Source: Streptomyces triticagri (GTDB lineage: Bacteria; Actinomycetota; Actinomycetes; Streptomycetales; Streptomycetaceae). From it: DNA of 42,791 bases. A program made the translations under genes and the position numbers. Below the pieces are notes generated by a model. It was not told the origin of the DNA and did no database searches. It was given only the letters and a program-made list of their open reading frames with translations. The stretch is taken from positions 1,099 to 43,889 of the forward strand of contig NZ_QUAK01000017.1 of assembly GCF_003429565.1 (NCBI RefSeq), written 5' to 3'. Positions 35,266 to 42,791 of the stretch are shown piece after piece. Each line of letters begins with the position of its first letter. Position 1 is the first letter of the stretch.

Positions 35266-36374
35266 ACGCCTACGGCAATGCCCAGGACGGCTGCGGCGAC
35301 AGCGACGGCACGGGCAGGAGCGCTGGACGCGACCGGACCGGCGCCGCCGGGCCCGGCCGTCCGCCCGGCAAGCGCCCCGCCACCGGCGCGCTGCTCGGAC
35401 TCGCCCTCGGCGATGCGCTCGGCTTCCCGACGGAGTTCAACGACGTACCGGCCATCCTGGGCAAGTGCGGGCCGTGGCGGGAGATGGAGCTGATCACGCC
35501 CGCGACGGTCTCCGACGACACCCAGATGACGCTTGCGCTCGGCCGGGGACTGCGGACCGCGATGGAACGCGGGCAGCTCGCACCGCAGCGGCTCACCCGG
35601 CCCGTCCGTGAGGAGTTCGTCGACTGGTACCACTCGCCCGAGAACAACCGCGCCCCGGGCCGCACTTGCCTGGTCGCCTGCGAGGAGCTGGATCGCCGGC
35701 CGGACCGGGCCTGGCAGGAGGCGAGCCAGATCCACTCCAAGGGCTGCGGGGCGAACATGCGGGTCGCACCCATCGGTCTCGCCCCGGGGCTGGGCGAGGA
35801 ACAGCGGGCCGGCGCCGCACAGTTGCAGTCCGCCCTGACCCATGGGCACCCGACCGCCCTGGCTGCCAGTGACCTCACCGCGCACGCGGTACACCTGCTC
35901 GCCCAGGGAGCCGAACCCACCGGCCTGGTCGGCCTGTTGCGCTCGTACGCCCTGGACAACCGCACCCGGTACCACGAGCGCTGGCTCGGCGATCTGTGGA
36001 CCCGGTCCCAGGACCCGAGCGCGGAGCATTTCATCGGGCGCGGCTGGGACGAGTGCCTGGCCGTCCTCGAACGGCTTGGCGCGGCGGTGCGCGCCGGCAG
36101 CGTCGAGACGGACCCGTGCCTGGCCACGGGAGAGGGCTGGATCGCCGAAGAGGCCTTCGCCACCGGCCTGTTGTGCTTCCTGCTCTTCCCCTCCGAGCCC
36201 GTCACCGCGATCCGCCGGGCCGCCTGCACCTCCGGTGATTCCGACTCGATCGCCTGCCTCACGGGCGCCTTCGCGGGCGCCCATCTGGGCGCGGGCGCCT
36301 GGCCGGCGTCGTGGGCGGAGCGGATCGAGTACCGGGACGAGCTGCTGGCGCTCGGGGAGGCCTGGGACGGCTGA
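35262..36374 (+). CDS. ADP-ribosylglycohydrolase (DraG/ARH family)
   Basis: 370 residues. After a Gly/Arg-rich N-terminus, RPATGALLGLALGDALGFPT, TVSDDTQMTLALG (first metal ligands) and TSGDSDSIACLTGAFAGAHL (second metal site, with GDSDS in the place of GxDxD) identify the dinuclear Mg/Mn hydrolase family that removes ADP-ribose from proteins or small molecules. The region SKGCGANMRVAPIGLAPGL is typical. ATG 35262 overlaps the regulator stop (ATGA), so both are made from one message. Operon context suggests control by ADP-ribose or NAD status. The natural substrate is unknown. Confidence 0.92.
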   Translation: MNAYGNAQDGCGDSDGTGRSAGRDRTGAAGPGRPPGKRPATGALLGLALGDALGFPTEFNDVPAILGKCGPWREMELITPATVSDDTQMTLALGRGLRTAMERGQLAPQRLTRPVREEFVDWYHSPENNRAPGRTCLVACEELDRRPDRAWQEASQIHSKGCGANMRVAPIGLAPGLGEEQRAGAAQLQSALTHGHPTALAASDLTAHAVHLLAQGAEPTGLVGLLRSYALDNRTRYHERWLGDLWTRSQDPSAEHFIGRGWDECLAVLERLGAAVRAGSVETDPCLATGEGWIAEEAFATGLLCFLLFPSEPVTAIRRAACTSGDSDSIACLTGAFAGAHLGAGAWPASWAERIEYRDELLALGEAWDG

Positions 36375-36379
36375 GCGCG

Positions 36380-36450
36380 TCCTACGGAAGACCGCCTCCT
36401 ACGGAAGACCGCCTCCCACGGAAGGTCGCCCCTTACGGCAGACCGCCCCC
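36380..36450. repeat. 17-bp tandem repeat at the stop of the RlaP-like gene
   Basis: Units: TCCTACGGAAGACCGCC at 36380-36396 and 36397-36413 (identical), variants at 36414-36430 and 36431-36447, and a partial fifth from 36448. The partial unit runs into the minus-strand stop codon (TAG at 36452-36450). Read on the minus strand, most units carry TAG or TAA. The unit shares length and the GAAGACC core at the same internal position with the tract at 9050-9134. Confidence 0.92.
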
Positions 36451-37151
36451 TACGACGCGGGCGCGTCCAGGGCCGAGGCGCGGCGGACCCGGTGCAGCAG
36501 GTCCGCGACTCGGGCGCGGTCCGGCTCGTCCGGCAGCGGGGAGCCGTCGACCGCCGCGTCCGCCTCGTCGGCGAGCCGGGACATCCGCAACTCGAGGTCG
36601 GGCCAGGGGACTTCGCCCCGTTTGACGGCGAGCAGCTCGTCCCTGGCGTCGCCGACGTCGATCACCAGCTCTCCCGAGCGCAGCAGATCGCGGCAGCTCA
36701 TCAGGAGCCGCAGCAGGTGCATCGCGTGCTTCCAGCGCGGGGCGCCGTACTGGCGTACGTCCGCGTCCAGCTTCTTGCGCTGGCCGAGCGCGTACCCGAT
36801 GAAGGTCCGGTGCACCTGGCGGGAGAGGAATGCGCCGCGCAGCGCCAGCAGTTCGCGGCCGGTGGCGTCGACGTGCTCGACGAGCGGGGAGTGCAGACAC
36901 TCGAGGATGTTCGGGTTGGCGCGCAGCGCGAGCTCGCAGAACCGCTCGAACTCCCAGGAGAACTCCTCCTCGCGCGGCCCCTCGACATGCGTCGGCGGCT
37001 TCTCGAACCGCCAGAACAACGGCGTGGGCGCGACATAGACGCCACGCCGGTCGGTGTCGCTCGCACCGGTGGCGAGGCCGAAGGCGCGCGAGCCGATCAC
37101 ACAGGAGTACACCGTGTGATCGCGTACCAGTGTCGTGTCCTCGGGGCGCAT
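36450..37151 (-). CDS. RlaP-like nucleotidyltransferase
   Basis: 233 residues. The N-terminal polymerase-beta-fold motif VIGSRAFGLATGASDTDRRG (G-S then D-x-D) and VYVAPTP, followed by helical parts (HMLLRLLMSCRDLL-like around HAMHLLRLLMSCRDLLRSG), match the YcgL/RlaP nucleotidyltransferases (COG3541-like). A T4-type RNA-repair link is known for some members; the substrate here is unknown. ATG 37151 is preceded by TATCGT with 8 nt between and no Shine-Dalgarno, so it is likely leaderless and transcribed separately from the Rieske gene. It converges on the ADP-ribosylglycohydrolase gene. Confidence 0.85.
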   Translation of the reverse strand: MRPEDTTLVRDHTVYSCVIGSRAFGLATGASDTDRRGVYVAPTPLFWRFEKPPTHVEGPREEEFSWEFERFCELALRANPNILECLHSPLVEHVDATGRELLALRGAFLSRQVHRTFIGYALGQRKKLDADVRQYGAPRWKHAMHLLRLLMSCRDLLRSGELVIDVGDARDELLAVKRGEVPWPDLELRMSRLADEADAAVDGSPLPDEPDRARVADLLHRVRRASALDAPAS

Positions 37152-37159
37152 GACCGGCG

Positions 37160-37165
37160 ACGATA
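37160..37165 (-). promoter_or_regulatory. Putative -10 (TATCGT) of leaderless RlaP-like gene
   Basis: Minus-strand TATCGT ends 8 nt before ATG 37151. Confidence 0.4.
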
Positions 37166-37176
37166 CGCCAAGGGGC

Positions 37177-37216
37177 GGGGACGGCCCGAGCCGTTTTCCG
37201 GGCCGGGCCGTGCCCC
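37177..37216 (-). terminator. Hairpin after the Rieske gene
   Basis: GGGGACGGCCC (37177-37187) pairs with GGGCCGT-G-CCCC (37205-37216) with one bulged base. It stands between the Rieske stop and the downstream RlaP-like promoter on the minus strand. Confidence 0.5.
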
Positions 37217-37231
37217 GGGGATCCGGCGGCC

Positions 37232-37738
37232 TCAGCCGCGGACGATGGAGTCGCCGGACACGGTGATCTTCTCGGCCGGCAGTGGTGCGGTCGCCGGACC
37301 GGACTCGACCGAGGCGTCCTCGATGCTGAACTTGCTTCCGTGGCATACGCAGTTGATGGTGCCGCCCTCGACCGACTTCACCACGCAGCCCTGATGCGTA
37401 CAGACCGCCGAGAAGGCCTTGAAGTCGCCCTCGGCCGGCTGGGTCACCACGACCTTCTCCTCGGCGAAGATCTTGCCGCCGCCGACCGGGATGTCCGAGG
37501 TGGGCGCGAGGGCGTCCTCGTCCGTACCGCCGTCCGCCGACTCCTGGTCGTCCGGTTCGTCCTCGTCCGGTGAGTCCTCGCCGGTGGGTTCGGCGGTCGG
37601 GTCCGTCGTCTCGTCCGTGCCGTCGGTGTCCCCTCCGTCGTCGCTGTCGCCGCAGCCGGTGAGCGCGGTGCCGGCCACTGCGGCGCCCGCGACCAGGACG
37701 GCCCTGCGGTTCGTACGGTTCGTACGTTGAAGAGTCAT
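37232..37738 (-). CDS. Tat-exported Rieske [2Fe-2S] lipoprotein
   Basis: 168 residues. A twin-arginine signal (NRRAVLVAGAAVAGTALTGC, Arg11-Arg12) ends in a lipobox with Cys29. An acidic Asp/Glu/Gly linker of about 50 residues follows, then a Rieske fold with CTHQGC and CVCHGSKF, supplying two Cys and two His for the cluster, and the terminal GPATAPLPAEKITVSGD. It should sit outside the membrane as an electron carrier; no partner oxidoreductase is adjacent. ATG 37738 precedes the Tat motif. It diverges from the prephenate dehydrogenase gene. Confidence 0.92.
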   Translation of the reverse strand: MTLQRTNRTNRRAVLVAGAAVAGTALTGCGDSDDGGDTDGTDETTDPTAEPTGEDSPDEDEPDDQESADGGTDEDALAPTSDIPVGGGKIFAEEKVVVTQPAEGDFKAFSAVCTHQGCVVKSVEGGTINCVCHGSKFSIEDASVESGPATAPLPAEKITVSGDSIVRG

Positions 37739-37894
37739 GCCGTCATCCTGGGGCCGCGAGCCCCGCGGGCGAAGAGACACGGCAGGGAATACCTCCGGAC
37801 GGGCACCCGGGCGGACGGCATCGGCGATAGGCATCGGCGGCCGGCGTCCCGTCTCGGCAGCCGGGCGCCCAGGACCCGGCCCGGCAGGTCTGAC

Positions 37895-37900
37895 TACCCT
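37895..37900 (+). promoter_or_regulatory. Putative -10 (TACCCT) upstream of prephenate dehydrogenase gene
   Basis: CTGACTACCCTGGT resembles the CTGTTACCCTGGT stretch upstream of pyrG. The leader to GTG 38027 would be about 120 nt. Confidence 0.35.
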
Positions 37901-38026
37901 GGTCCCGAGCACAAGGCACAGGCACGCGGGTCCCAGGTCTTCCGCGTGCTCGCGCATCTCGAGTCAGACCGTCCGTGGTCCGGGACAGCCCGGCGCCGCG
38001 GCCGCCCTCCGCAAGGACTACGCCCA

Positions 38027-39112
38027 GTGAGAACCGCAGTCGTCATCGGCACCGGCCTGATCGGCACCTCCGTGGCCCTGGCCCTGGTGGGCCGCGGCGT
38101 CACCGTGCACCTCGCCGACCACGACCCCGAGCAGGCCCGCACCGCGGCCGCCCTCGGCGCGGGGACGGACGCGGCGCCGGACGCGCCCGTCGATCTCGCC
38201 GTGATCGCCGTACCGCCCGCCCATGTGGCCACCACCCTGTCCGCCGCCGTCGCGGCGGACACCGCCCGCGGCTATCTGGACGTGGCGAGCGTCAAGAGCG
38301 GACCGCGGCGCGAGCTCGAGGAGCTCGGCGTGGACCTGTCCCGGTACATCGGCACCCACCCGATGGCCGGCCGGGAGCGCTCCGGTCCGCTGGCCGCCAC
38401 CGCGGACCTGTTCGAGGGCAGGCCCTGGGTGCTCACCCCGACCAGGGACACCGACACCGAGGTGCTCAATCTGGCGCTCGAGGTCGTGGCGCTGTGCCGG
38501 GCGGTCCCGGTGGTGATGGACGCCGATGCGCACGACCGCGCGGTCGCACTCGTCTCCCACATGCCGCATCTGCTCTCCAGCATGGTCGCGGCCCGCCTGG
38601 AGCACGCCGAGGACACCGCCGTACGACTGTGCGGCCAGGGCATCCGGGACGTCACCCGGATCGCCGCCTCCGACCCCCGGATGTGGATCGACATCCTCTC
38701 CGCGAACCCCGGCCCGGTCGCCGATCTGCTCGGTGCCGTCGCCACGGATCTGCAGGAGACGGTGGAGTCGCTGCGCGCCCTGCAGTCATCCGACGAGGCG
38801 AAGCGGCTCGGCGGCGCGGCGGGCGTCGAGGACGTGCTGCGCCGCGGCAACGCCGGCCAGGTCAGAGTGCCCGGAAAGCACGGCACGGCCCCGGCCGCGT
38901 ACGAGACGGTGGCCGTCCTCATCGACGACCAGCCGGGACAGTTGGCCCGCATCTTCGCCGACGCGGGGCTCGCGGGGGTCAACATCGAGGACGTACGCAT
39001 CGAGCACGCCACCGGGCAGCAGGCCGGTCTGGTGCAGCTGATGGTCGAGCCCAAGGCGGCGCCCGTGCTGACCGCGTCGCTGCGGGAGCGGGGCTGGTCG
39101 ATCCGGCAGTGA
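38027..39112 (+). CDS. tyrA: Prephenate dehydrogenase (NAD-dependent, ACT domain)
   Basis: 361 residues. Rossmann start RTAVVIGTGLIGTSVALAL, catalytic GTHPMAGRERSGP with the essential His, MDADAHDRAVALVSHMPH, and a C-terminal ACT domain (VAVLIDDQPGQLARIFADAG, GVNIEDVRIEH) likely to bind tyrosine for feedback control. It makes 4-hydroxyphenylpyruvate for tyrosine synthesis. GTG 38027 follows AAGGA by 9 nt. The tyrA-cmk-plsC-der order is a Streptomyces arrangement. Gene symbol by function. Confidence 0.92.
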   Translation: MRTAVVIGTGLIGTSVALALVGRGVTVHLADHDPEQARTAAALGAGTDAAPDAPVDLAVIAVPPAHVATTLSAAVAADTARGYLDVASVKSGPRRELEELGVDLSRYIGTHPMAGRERSGPLAATADLFEGRPWVLTPTRDTDTEVLNLALEVVALCRAVPVVMDADAHDRAVALVSHMPHLLSSMVAARLEHAEDTAVRLCGQGIRDVTRIAASDPRMWIDILSANPGPVADLLGAVATDLQETVESLRALQSSDEAKRLGGAAGVEDVLRRGNAGQVRVPGKHGTAPAAYETVAVLIDDQPGQLARIFADAGLAGVNIEDVRIEHATGQQAGLVQLMVEPKAAPVLTASLRERGWSIRQ

Positions 39113-39215
39113 CCGGTACGGGCGAACAGCGGGCGGCGGACCGGCCGATCCGCCGGTGACCCGCGCCGGCGGGACGGCAGCCGATGCGGCCGTCCGAGTG
39201 ACACGCGGGAGCCAG

Positions 39216-39221
39216 TAACCT
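39216..39221 (+). promoter_or_regulatory. Putative -10 (TAACCT) of the cmk operon
   Basis: TAACCT lies about 86 bp before the chosen cmk start; no obvious -35 was identified. Confidence 0.35.
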
Positions 39222-39307
39222 TGTGCGGGGCGCCGCGCTCTTCGAGCGCCGAGAATCCGCCCCGCCCCGTCCCGCAGACCCTCGTGAGCAGGAAGGTGTC
39301 CACCCCC

Positions 39308-40006
39308 GTGGAAACCGCAGCAGCCGCCCGGACCGCCCCGGCCGTGATCGTCGCCATCGACGGCCCTTCCGGTACGGGCAAGTCGAGCACCTCGAAGGCC
39401 GTCGCAGCCCAGCTCGGCCTGAGCTACCTGGACACCGGGGCCCAGTACCGCGCCATCACCTGGTGGATGGTGAACAACGGCATCGACATCACGGACCCGT
39501 CCGCGATCGCCGGCGCCGCCGACAAGCCCGAGATCGTCTCCGGTACGGACCCGTCCGGACCGACCATCGCGGTCGACGGCACGGACGTGGCGGGCCCGAT
39601 CCGCACCGAGGAGGTCACCTCGAAGGTCAGCGCGGTCAGCGCGGTCCCCGAGGTGCGCACCCGGATCACCGAGCTGCAGCGCTCCATCGCCGCGGGCGCG
39701 GGAGCCGGCATCGTCGTCGAGGGCCGCGACATCGGCACCACCGTGCTGCCGGACGCCGACCTCAAGATCTTCCTCACCGCTTCACCCGAGGCCCGCGCGG
39801 CCCGGCGCAGCGGAGAGCTCAAGGGCGCCGACGTCGCCGCGACCCGCGATTCCCTGATCAAGCGGGACGCCGCCGACTCCGGCCGCAAGACCTCGCCGCT
39901 CGCCAAGGCCGGGGACGCGGTCGAGGTGGACACCACGGACCTCACGCTGCAGCAGGTCATCGAGTGCGTCGTCACCCTCGTCGAGGAGAAGCGGGCGGCG
40001 AAGTGA
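39308..40006 (+). CDS. cmk: Cytidylate kinase
   Basis: 232 residues. P-loop VAIDGPSGTGKSSTSKAVA, then LSYLDTGAQYRAITWWMV, an inserted NMP-binding region, IVVEGRDIGTTVLPDADLKI and the lid-like RDAADSGRKTSPLAKA identify the enzyme that phosphorylates CMP and dCMP. It lies downstream of pyrG in the same block, so both belong to pyrimidine nucleotide supply. GTG 39308 follows GGAAGG by 11 nt; GTG 39296 upstream is too near its own Shine-Dalgarno. It overlaps the next gene by GTGA. Confidence 0.94.
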   Translation: METAAAARTAPAVIVAIDGPSGTGKSSTSKAVAAQLGLSYLDTGAQYRAITWWMVNNGIDITDPSAIAGAADKPEIVSGTDPSGPTIAVDGTDVAGPIRTEEVTSKVSAVSAVPEVRTRITELQRSIAAGAGAGIVVEGRDIGTTVLPDADLKIFLTASPEARAARRSGELKGADVAATRDSLIKRDAADSGRKTSPLAKAGDAVEVDTTDLTLQQVIECVVTLVEEKRAAK

Positions 40007-40662
40007 CCGCATCCGACACCGCGGCACCCACCGAGCGGGGCGCCGAGGTCGGCCGCCGTATCGGTGTCGGCCTGATGTACGGCCTGTGGAAGCCGCGGGT
40101 GCTCGGCGCCTGGCGGGTGCCCGCCGCGGGACCGGTGATCCTCGCGGTGAACCACGCACACAACCTCGACGGCCCGATGCTGATGGGCACCGCACCGCGG
40201 CCCGTGCACTTCCTGATCAAGCAGGAGGCGTTCATCGGGCCGCTCGGCCCGTTCCTGCGCCGCATCGGTCAGGTCGAGGTGGACCGCTCGACGGCCGACC
40301 GCACGGCGATCACCCGGGCCCTCGGCGTCCTCGCGGACGGCGGGGTGCTCGGCATCTTCCCGGAGGGCACCCGCGGCGAGGGCGACTTCGCCTCGCTCAG
40401 GGCCGGCCTCGCCTACTTCGCGGTCCGCAGCGGGGCGCCGATCGTGCCGGTCGCGGTGCTCGGCAGCGGTGAGCGCAAGGGGCGCCTGATATCGGGGCTT
40501 CCGCCGCTTCGGAGCCGCGTCGATGTGGTCTTCGGTGAGGCCTTCGAAGCGGGTGACGGGTCCGGTCGCCGCACCCGCAAGGCGCTCGACGAGGCGACCG
40601 TACGGATCCAGGAGCGCCTGACCGGGCACCTGGAAAACGCCAGGCGCACGACCGGGCGCTGA
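40003..40662 (+). CDS. PlsC-type 1-acyl-glycerol-3-phosphate acyltransferase
   Basis: 219 residues. The catalytic HX4D motif is in [12 protein letters not shown], followed by [20 protein letters not shown] and substrate-binding [11 protein letters not shown] and [10 protein letters not shown]. These enzymes make phosphatidic acid at the inner face of the membrane. No strong TM helix is visible, so attachment is probably peripheral. GTG 40003 overlaps the cmk stop (GTGA). Substrate range (lysophosphatidate or another acceptor) cannot be settled by sequence alone. Confidence 0.92.
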   Translation: MTASDTAAPTERGAEVGRRIGVGLMYGLWKPRVLGAWRVPAAGPVILAVNHAHNLDGPMLMGTAPRPVHFLIKQEAFIGPLGPFLRRIGQVEVDRSTADRTAITRALGVLADGGVLGIFPEGTRGEGDFASLRAGLAYFAVRSGAPIVPVAVLGSGERKGRLISGLPPLRSRVDVVFGEAFEAGDGSGRRTRKALDEATVRIQERLTGHLENARRTTGR

Positions 40663-40679
40663 GCGAGACTTCTTCCCAT

Positions 40680-40700
40680 GGGCCGCCGCCGCGGCGGCCC
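40680..40700 (+). terminator. Hairpin between plsC-like and der genes
   Basis: GGGCCGCCGC and GCGGCGGCCC (40680-40689, 40691-40700) are exact inverse complements about one base, forming a strong GC stem 18 bp after the stop. It may only attenuate, since der lacks an obvious separate promoter. Confidence 0.5.
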
Positions 40701-40778
40701 GCCCGAGTGGCCCCAGGCCACACCTTCCCGCGGTGCGAACAGCGACAGCGGTACGACAGTGACAGAGGTACGGACTTC

Positions 40779-42251
40779 ATGAGCGACGTAAACGAGCCCG
40801 GCGGCTCGGAGCACGAGCACGGGGAGCTCGGCGACGCCGAGTACGAGCAGTTCATGGAGCTCGCCGCGGAGGAGGGCTTCGACGTCGAGGACGTCGAGGG
40901 CGCCATCGAGGAGGCGGGCCACGGACCGCTGCCCGTGCTCGCCGTCGTCGGCCGCCCCAATGTCGGCAAGTCGACCCTGGTGAACCGGATCATCGGCCGC
41001 CGTGAGGCGGTCGTCGAGGACAAGCCGGGCGTGACGCGCGACCGCGTGACCTACGAGGCCGAGTGGTCGGGCCGCCGTTTCAAGGTCGTCGACACCGGCG
41101 GCTGGGAGCAGGACGTCCTCGGCATCGACGCCTCAGTCGCCGCCCAGGCCGAGTACGCCATCGAGGCCGCCGACGCGGTGGTCTTCGTGGTCGACTCCAC
41201 GGTCGGCGTGACCGACACCGACGAGGCGGTCGTCAAGCTGCTGCGCCGGGCCGGCAAGCCGGTGGTCCTCTGCGCCAACAAGGTCGACGGCCAGAGCGGC
41301 GAGGCCGACGCCACAGCCCTGTGGTCCCTCGGCATCGGCGAACCGCACCCGGTCTCCTCGCTGCACGGCCGCGGCACCGGCGACATGCTCGACGCGGTCC
41401 TGGAGGCACTCCCCGAAGCCCCGAAGGAGACCTTCGGCGCCACCGGCATCGGCGGCCCTCGCCGTATCGCCCTGATCGGCCGGCCGAACGTCGGCAAGTC
41501 CTCGCTCCTGAACAAGGTGGCGAACGAGGACCGGGTCGTCGTCAACGAACTGGCGGGCACCACCCGCGACCCCGTCGACGAGCTCATCGAACTCGGCGGC
41601 GTCACCTGGAAGTTCGTCGACACGGCCGGCATCCGCAAGCGGGTGCACCTGCAGCAGGGCGCGGACTACTACGCCTCGCTGCGCACCGCCGCCGCGGTGG
41701 AGAAGGCCGAGGTCGCGGTCATCCTGATCGACGCCGCCGACACCATCAGCATCCAGGACCAGCGCATCGTCACGATGGCCGTCGAGGCGGGCCGCGCGAT
41801 CGTCGTCGCGTACAACAAGTGGGACACCCTCGACGAGGAGCGCCGCTACTACCTGGAGCGGGAGATCGAGACGGAGCTCGGCCAGATCGCCTGGGCGCCC
41901 CGGGTGAACGTCTCGGCCCGCACCGGCCGGCACATGGAGAAGCTGGTCCCCGCGATCGAGACGGCCCTCGCGGGCTGGGAGACCCGGGTGCCCACCGGCC
42001 GCCTGAACGCCTTCCTCGGCGAGCTGGTCTCCTCGCACCCGCACCCGATCCGCGGCGGCAAGCAGCCCCGGATCCTCTTCGGCACCCAGGCCGGCACCAA
42101 GCCGCCGCGGTTCGTGCTCTTCGCCTCCGGCTTCATCGAGCACGGCTACCGGCGCTATGTGGAGCGCCGCCTGCGCGAGGAGTTCGGCTTCGAGGGCACG
42201 CCGATCCATATCTCGGTACGGGTGCGGGAGAAGCGCGGGCGCAAGAAGTAG
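40779..42251 (+). CDS. der: Ribosome-associated GTPase Der (EngA)
   Basis: 490 residues. An acidic N-terminal extension of about 55 residues (typical of actinobacteria) precedes two tandem GTPase domains: [14 protein letters not shown] (about 58) with DTGGWEQD and NKVD, and [14 protein letters not shown] (about 234) with DTAGIRKR and YNKWD, then the C-terminal KH-like domain ending VREKRGRKK. Der acts in 50S subunit assembly. ATG 40779 (MSDVNEPGG) follows AGAGG by 10 nt. Confidence 0.95.
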   Translation: MSDVNEPGGSEHEHGELGDAEYEQFMELAAEEGFDVEDVEGAIEEAGHGPLPVLAVVGRPNVGKSTLVNRIIGRREAVVEDKPGVTRDRVTYEAEWSGRRFKVVDTGGWEQDVLGIDASVAAQAEYAIEAADAVVFVVDSTVGVTDTDEAVVKLLRRAGKPVVLCANKVDGQSGEADATALWSLGIGEPHPVSSLHGRGTGDMLDAVLEALPEAPKETFGATGIGGPRRIALIGRPNVGKSSLLNKVANEDRVVVNELAGTTRDPVDELIELGGVTWKFVDTAGIRKRVHLQQGADYYASLRTAAAVEKAEVAVILIDAADTISIQDQRIVTMAVEAGRAIVVAYNKWDTLDEERRYYLEREIETELGQIAWAPRVNVSARTGRHMEKLVPAIETALAGWETRVPTGRLNAFLGELVSSHPHPIRGGKQPRILFGTQAGTKPPRFVLFASGFIEHGYRRYVERRLREEFGFEGTPIHISVRVREKRGRKK

Positions 42252-42277
42252 CCGCCCCGAGGGGCTCGCCGGGGCCC

Positions 42278-42643
42278 TCAGCGCGCCCTGCGCGGCCCCG
42301 GCGGGAGTGCGGCCTGCGGGCGGCTCAGGGAGTGCGGCTGCCTGCCCACCGCGTACCACTGCCCCGGCTGCGGCGCGGAGCGGTCGGCGTGCTGAGCGCC
42401 GGACGGACGCCCGTGCCCGCCCATCGAGCCGGGGAGGTCGAGCGGATCGCTCAGCGGGTCGGAGCCGAACGCCTTGAAGCCGAGCTCGTCCTCGCTCGAG
42501 CGGTCGCCCGGCAGTGTCCTGAACGACCTGCGCCACTCCGCGTACAACTGGTCGTAGATCGGCGTGCCCGAGCGGCCGCCGGAGCGGTCGTGCGCGGGTC
42601 GCATCGGCGGGATGGGCTGGCGGGAGGGGTCGTATGGCTGCAC
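42278..42643 (-). CDS. Conserved hypothetical protein
   Basis: 121 residues starting at GTG 42643 (MQPYDPSRQPIPPMRP). The first half has a helical piece IYDQLYAEWRRSFRTLPGDR and the rest is Gly/Pro/Arg/Ser-rich low complexity. I recall similar short Streptomyces proteins next to der but no function. No signal, TM or metal motif. It converges on der; a small GCCCC/GGGGC element at 42254-42265 lies between the two stops and could be a weak terminator. Confidence 0.7.
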   Translation of the reverse strand: MQPYDPSRQPIPPMRPAHDRSGGRSGTPIYDQLYAEWRRSFRTLPGDRSSEDELGFKAFGSDPLSDPLDLPGSMGGHGRPSGAQHADRSAPQPGQWYAVGRQPHSLSRPQAALPPGPRRAR

Positions 42644-42764
42644 ATCTGTGCCAACGACCCCGGGGCCGGACGGATGCGGGCGGATTCACGCCAGTCCCTG
42701 CATCGTCGGCGGACCACCGCCGGGGCGCGGACCGGGGCGGAGCCGGAGACGCGGCAGGGGCCGC

Positions 42765-42791
42765 CGGCCCAGGGGTTCGTGCCCTGGGCCG
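42765..42791. terminator. 10-bp hairpin at the window edge
   Basis: CGGCCCAGGG (42765-42774) and CCCTGGGCCG (42782-42791) pair perfectly around a 7-nt loop. It probably ends a leftward gene lying beyond the window, since the gene at 42643 reads away from it. Confidence 0.65.

Noticed and set aside
36380..36450. Tandem repeats as a CRISPR array or iterons
   Set aside because: Head-to-tail units without spacers, no replication genes, and the tract runs into a gene stop codon.

Overview
This is a Streptomyces-type actinobacterial chromosome segment: G+C is very high (about 70% or more, with third codon positions almost all G/C), starts include many GTG and some TTG, and the gene order is a housekeeping block shared with other actinobacteria. 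From memory of the M. tuberculosis map, the backbone matches the Rv1691-Rv1713 interval: TPR protein, HAD phosphatase, tlyA, nadK, recN, pyrG, Nudix ADP-ribose hydrolase, parA-like, scpA, scpB, rluB-like, cmk, der. No transposases, integrases, tRNA/rRNA genes or CRISPR arrays were found.

Left part (1-10.6 kb): the 3' part of a gene whose product has a long Arg/Asp/Gly repeat tract before a TPR-like domain, then a DUF1015 gene diverging from a HAD-IIA phosphatase gene. Next is a complete ferric-siderophore uptake locus (3.8-10.1 kb). Two paralogous Tat/lipoprotein binding proteins and a siderophore-interacting reductase read leftward; two FecCD permeases and an ATPase read rightward. An iron box fills the 24-bp gap between the two arms, and both divergent first genes look leaderless. 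An SCP2-like gene follows on the minus strand.

Middle (10.6-25.4 kb): a small acidic protein, tlyA, nadK, an orphan FtsX-type permease on the minus strand, recN, a 1.1-kb stretch with no credible gene, a GT4 glycosyltransferase, a PucR regulator, a badly deleted RibD/DHFR-family pseudogene, a GH15 glucoamylase/trehalase-like enzyme, pyrG with a strong terminator, and a Nudix hydrolase.

Right part (25.6-42.8 kb): a STAND-type ATPase with TPRs whose Walker A lysine is arginine, alanine dehydrogenase, then a segregation operon: an orphan ParA with a long N-terminal extension, a small protein with a ribbon-helix-helix-like C-terminus, condensin subunits ScpA and ScpB, and an RluB-type pseudouridine synthase. 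An NrtR-like Nudix regulator with a 17-bp palindrome at its start codon overlaps an ADP-ribosylglycohydrolase gene. A RlaP-type nucleotidyltransferase, a Rieske lipoprotein, prephenate dehydrogenase, cmk, a PlsC acyltransferase, der and a small conserved protein complete the window.

Features needing a second look: the ParA-RHH-ScpAB operon; the NrtR operator/ADP-ribosylglycohydrolase pair; short tandem repeats (7, 17, 17 and 18 bp) that start at or overlap gene stop codons and often repeat the stop in several frames; a recurrent leaderless promoter layout (TANNNT 6-8 nt before the start codon); and the Arg/Asp/Gly repeat protein.
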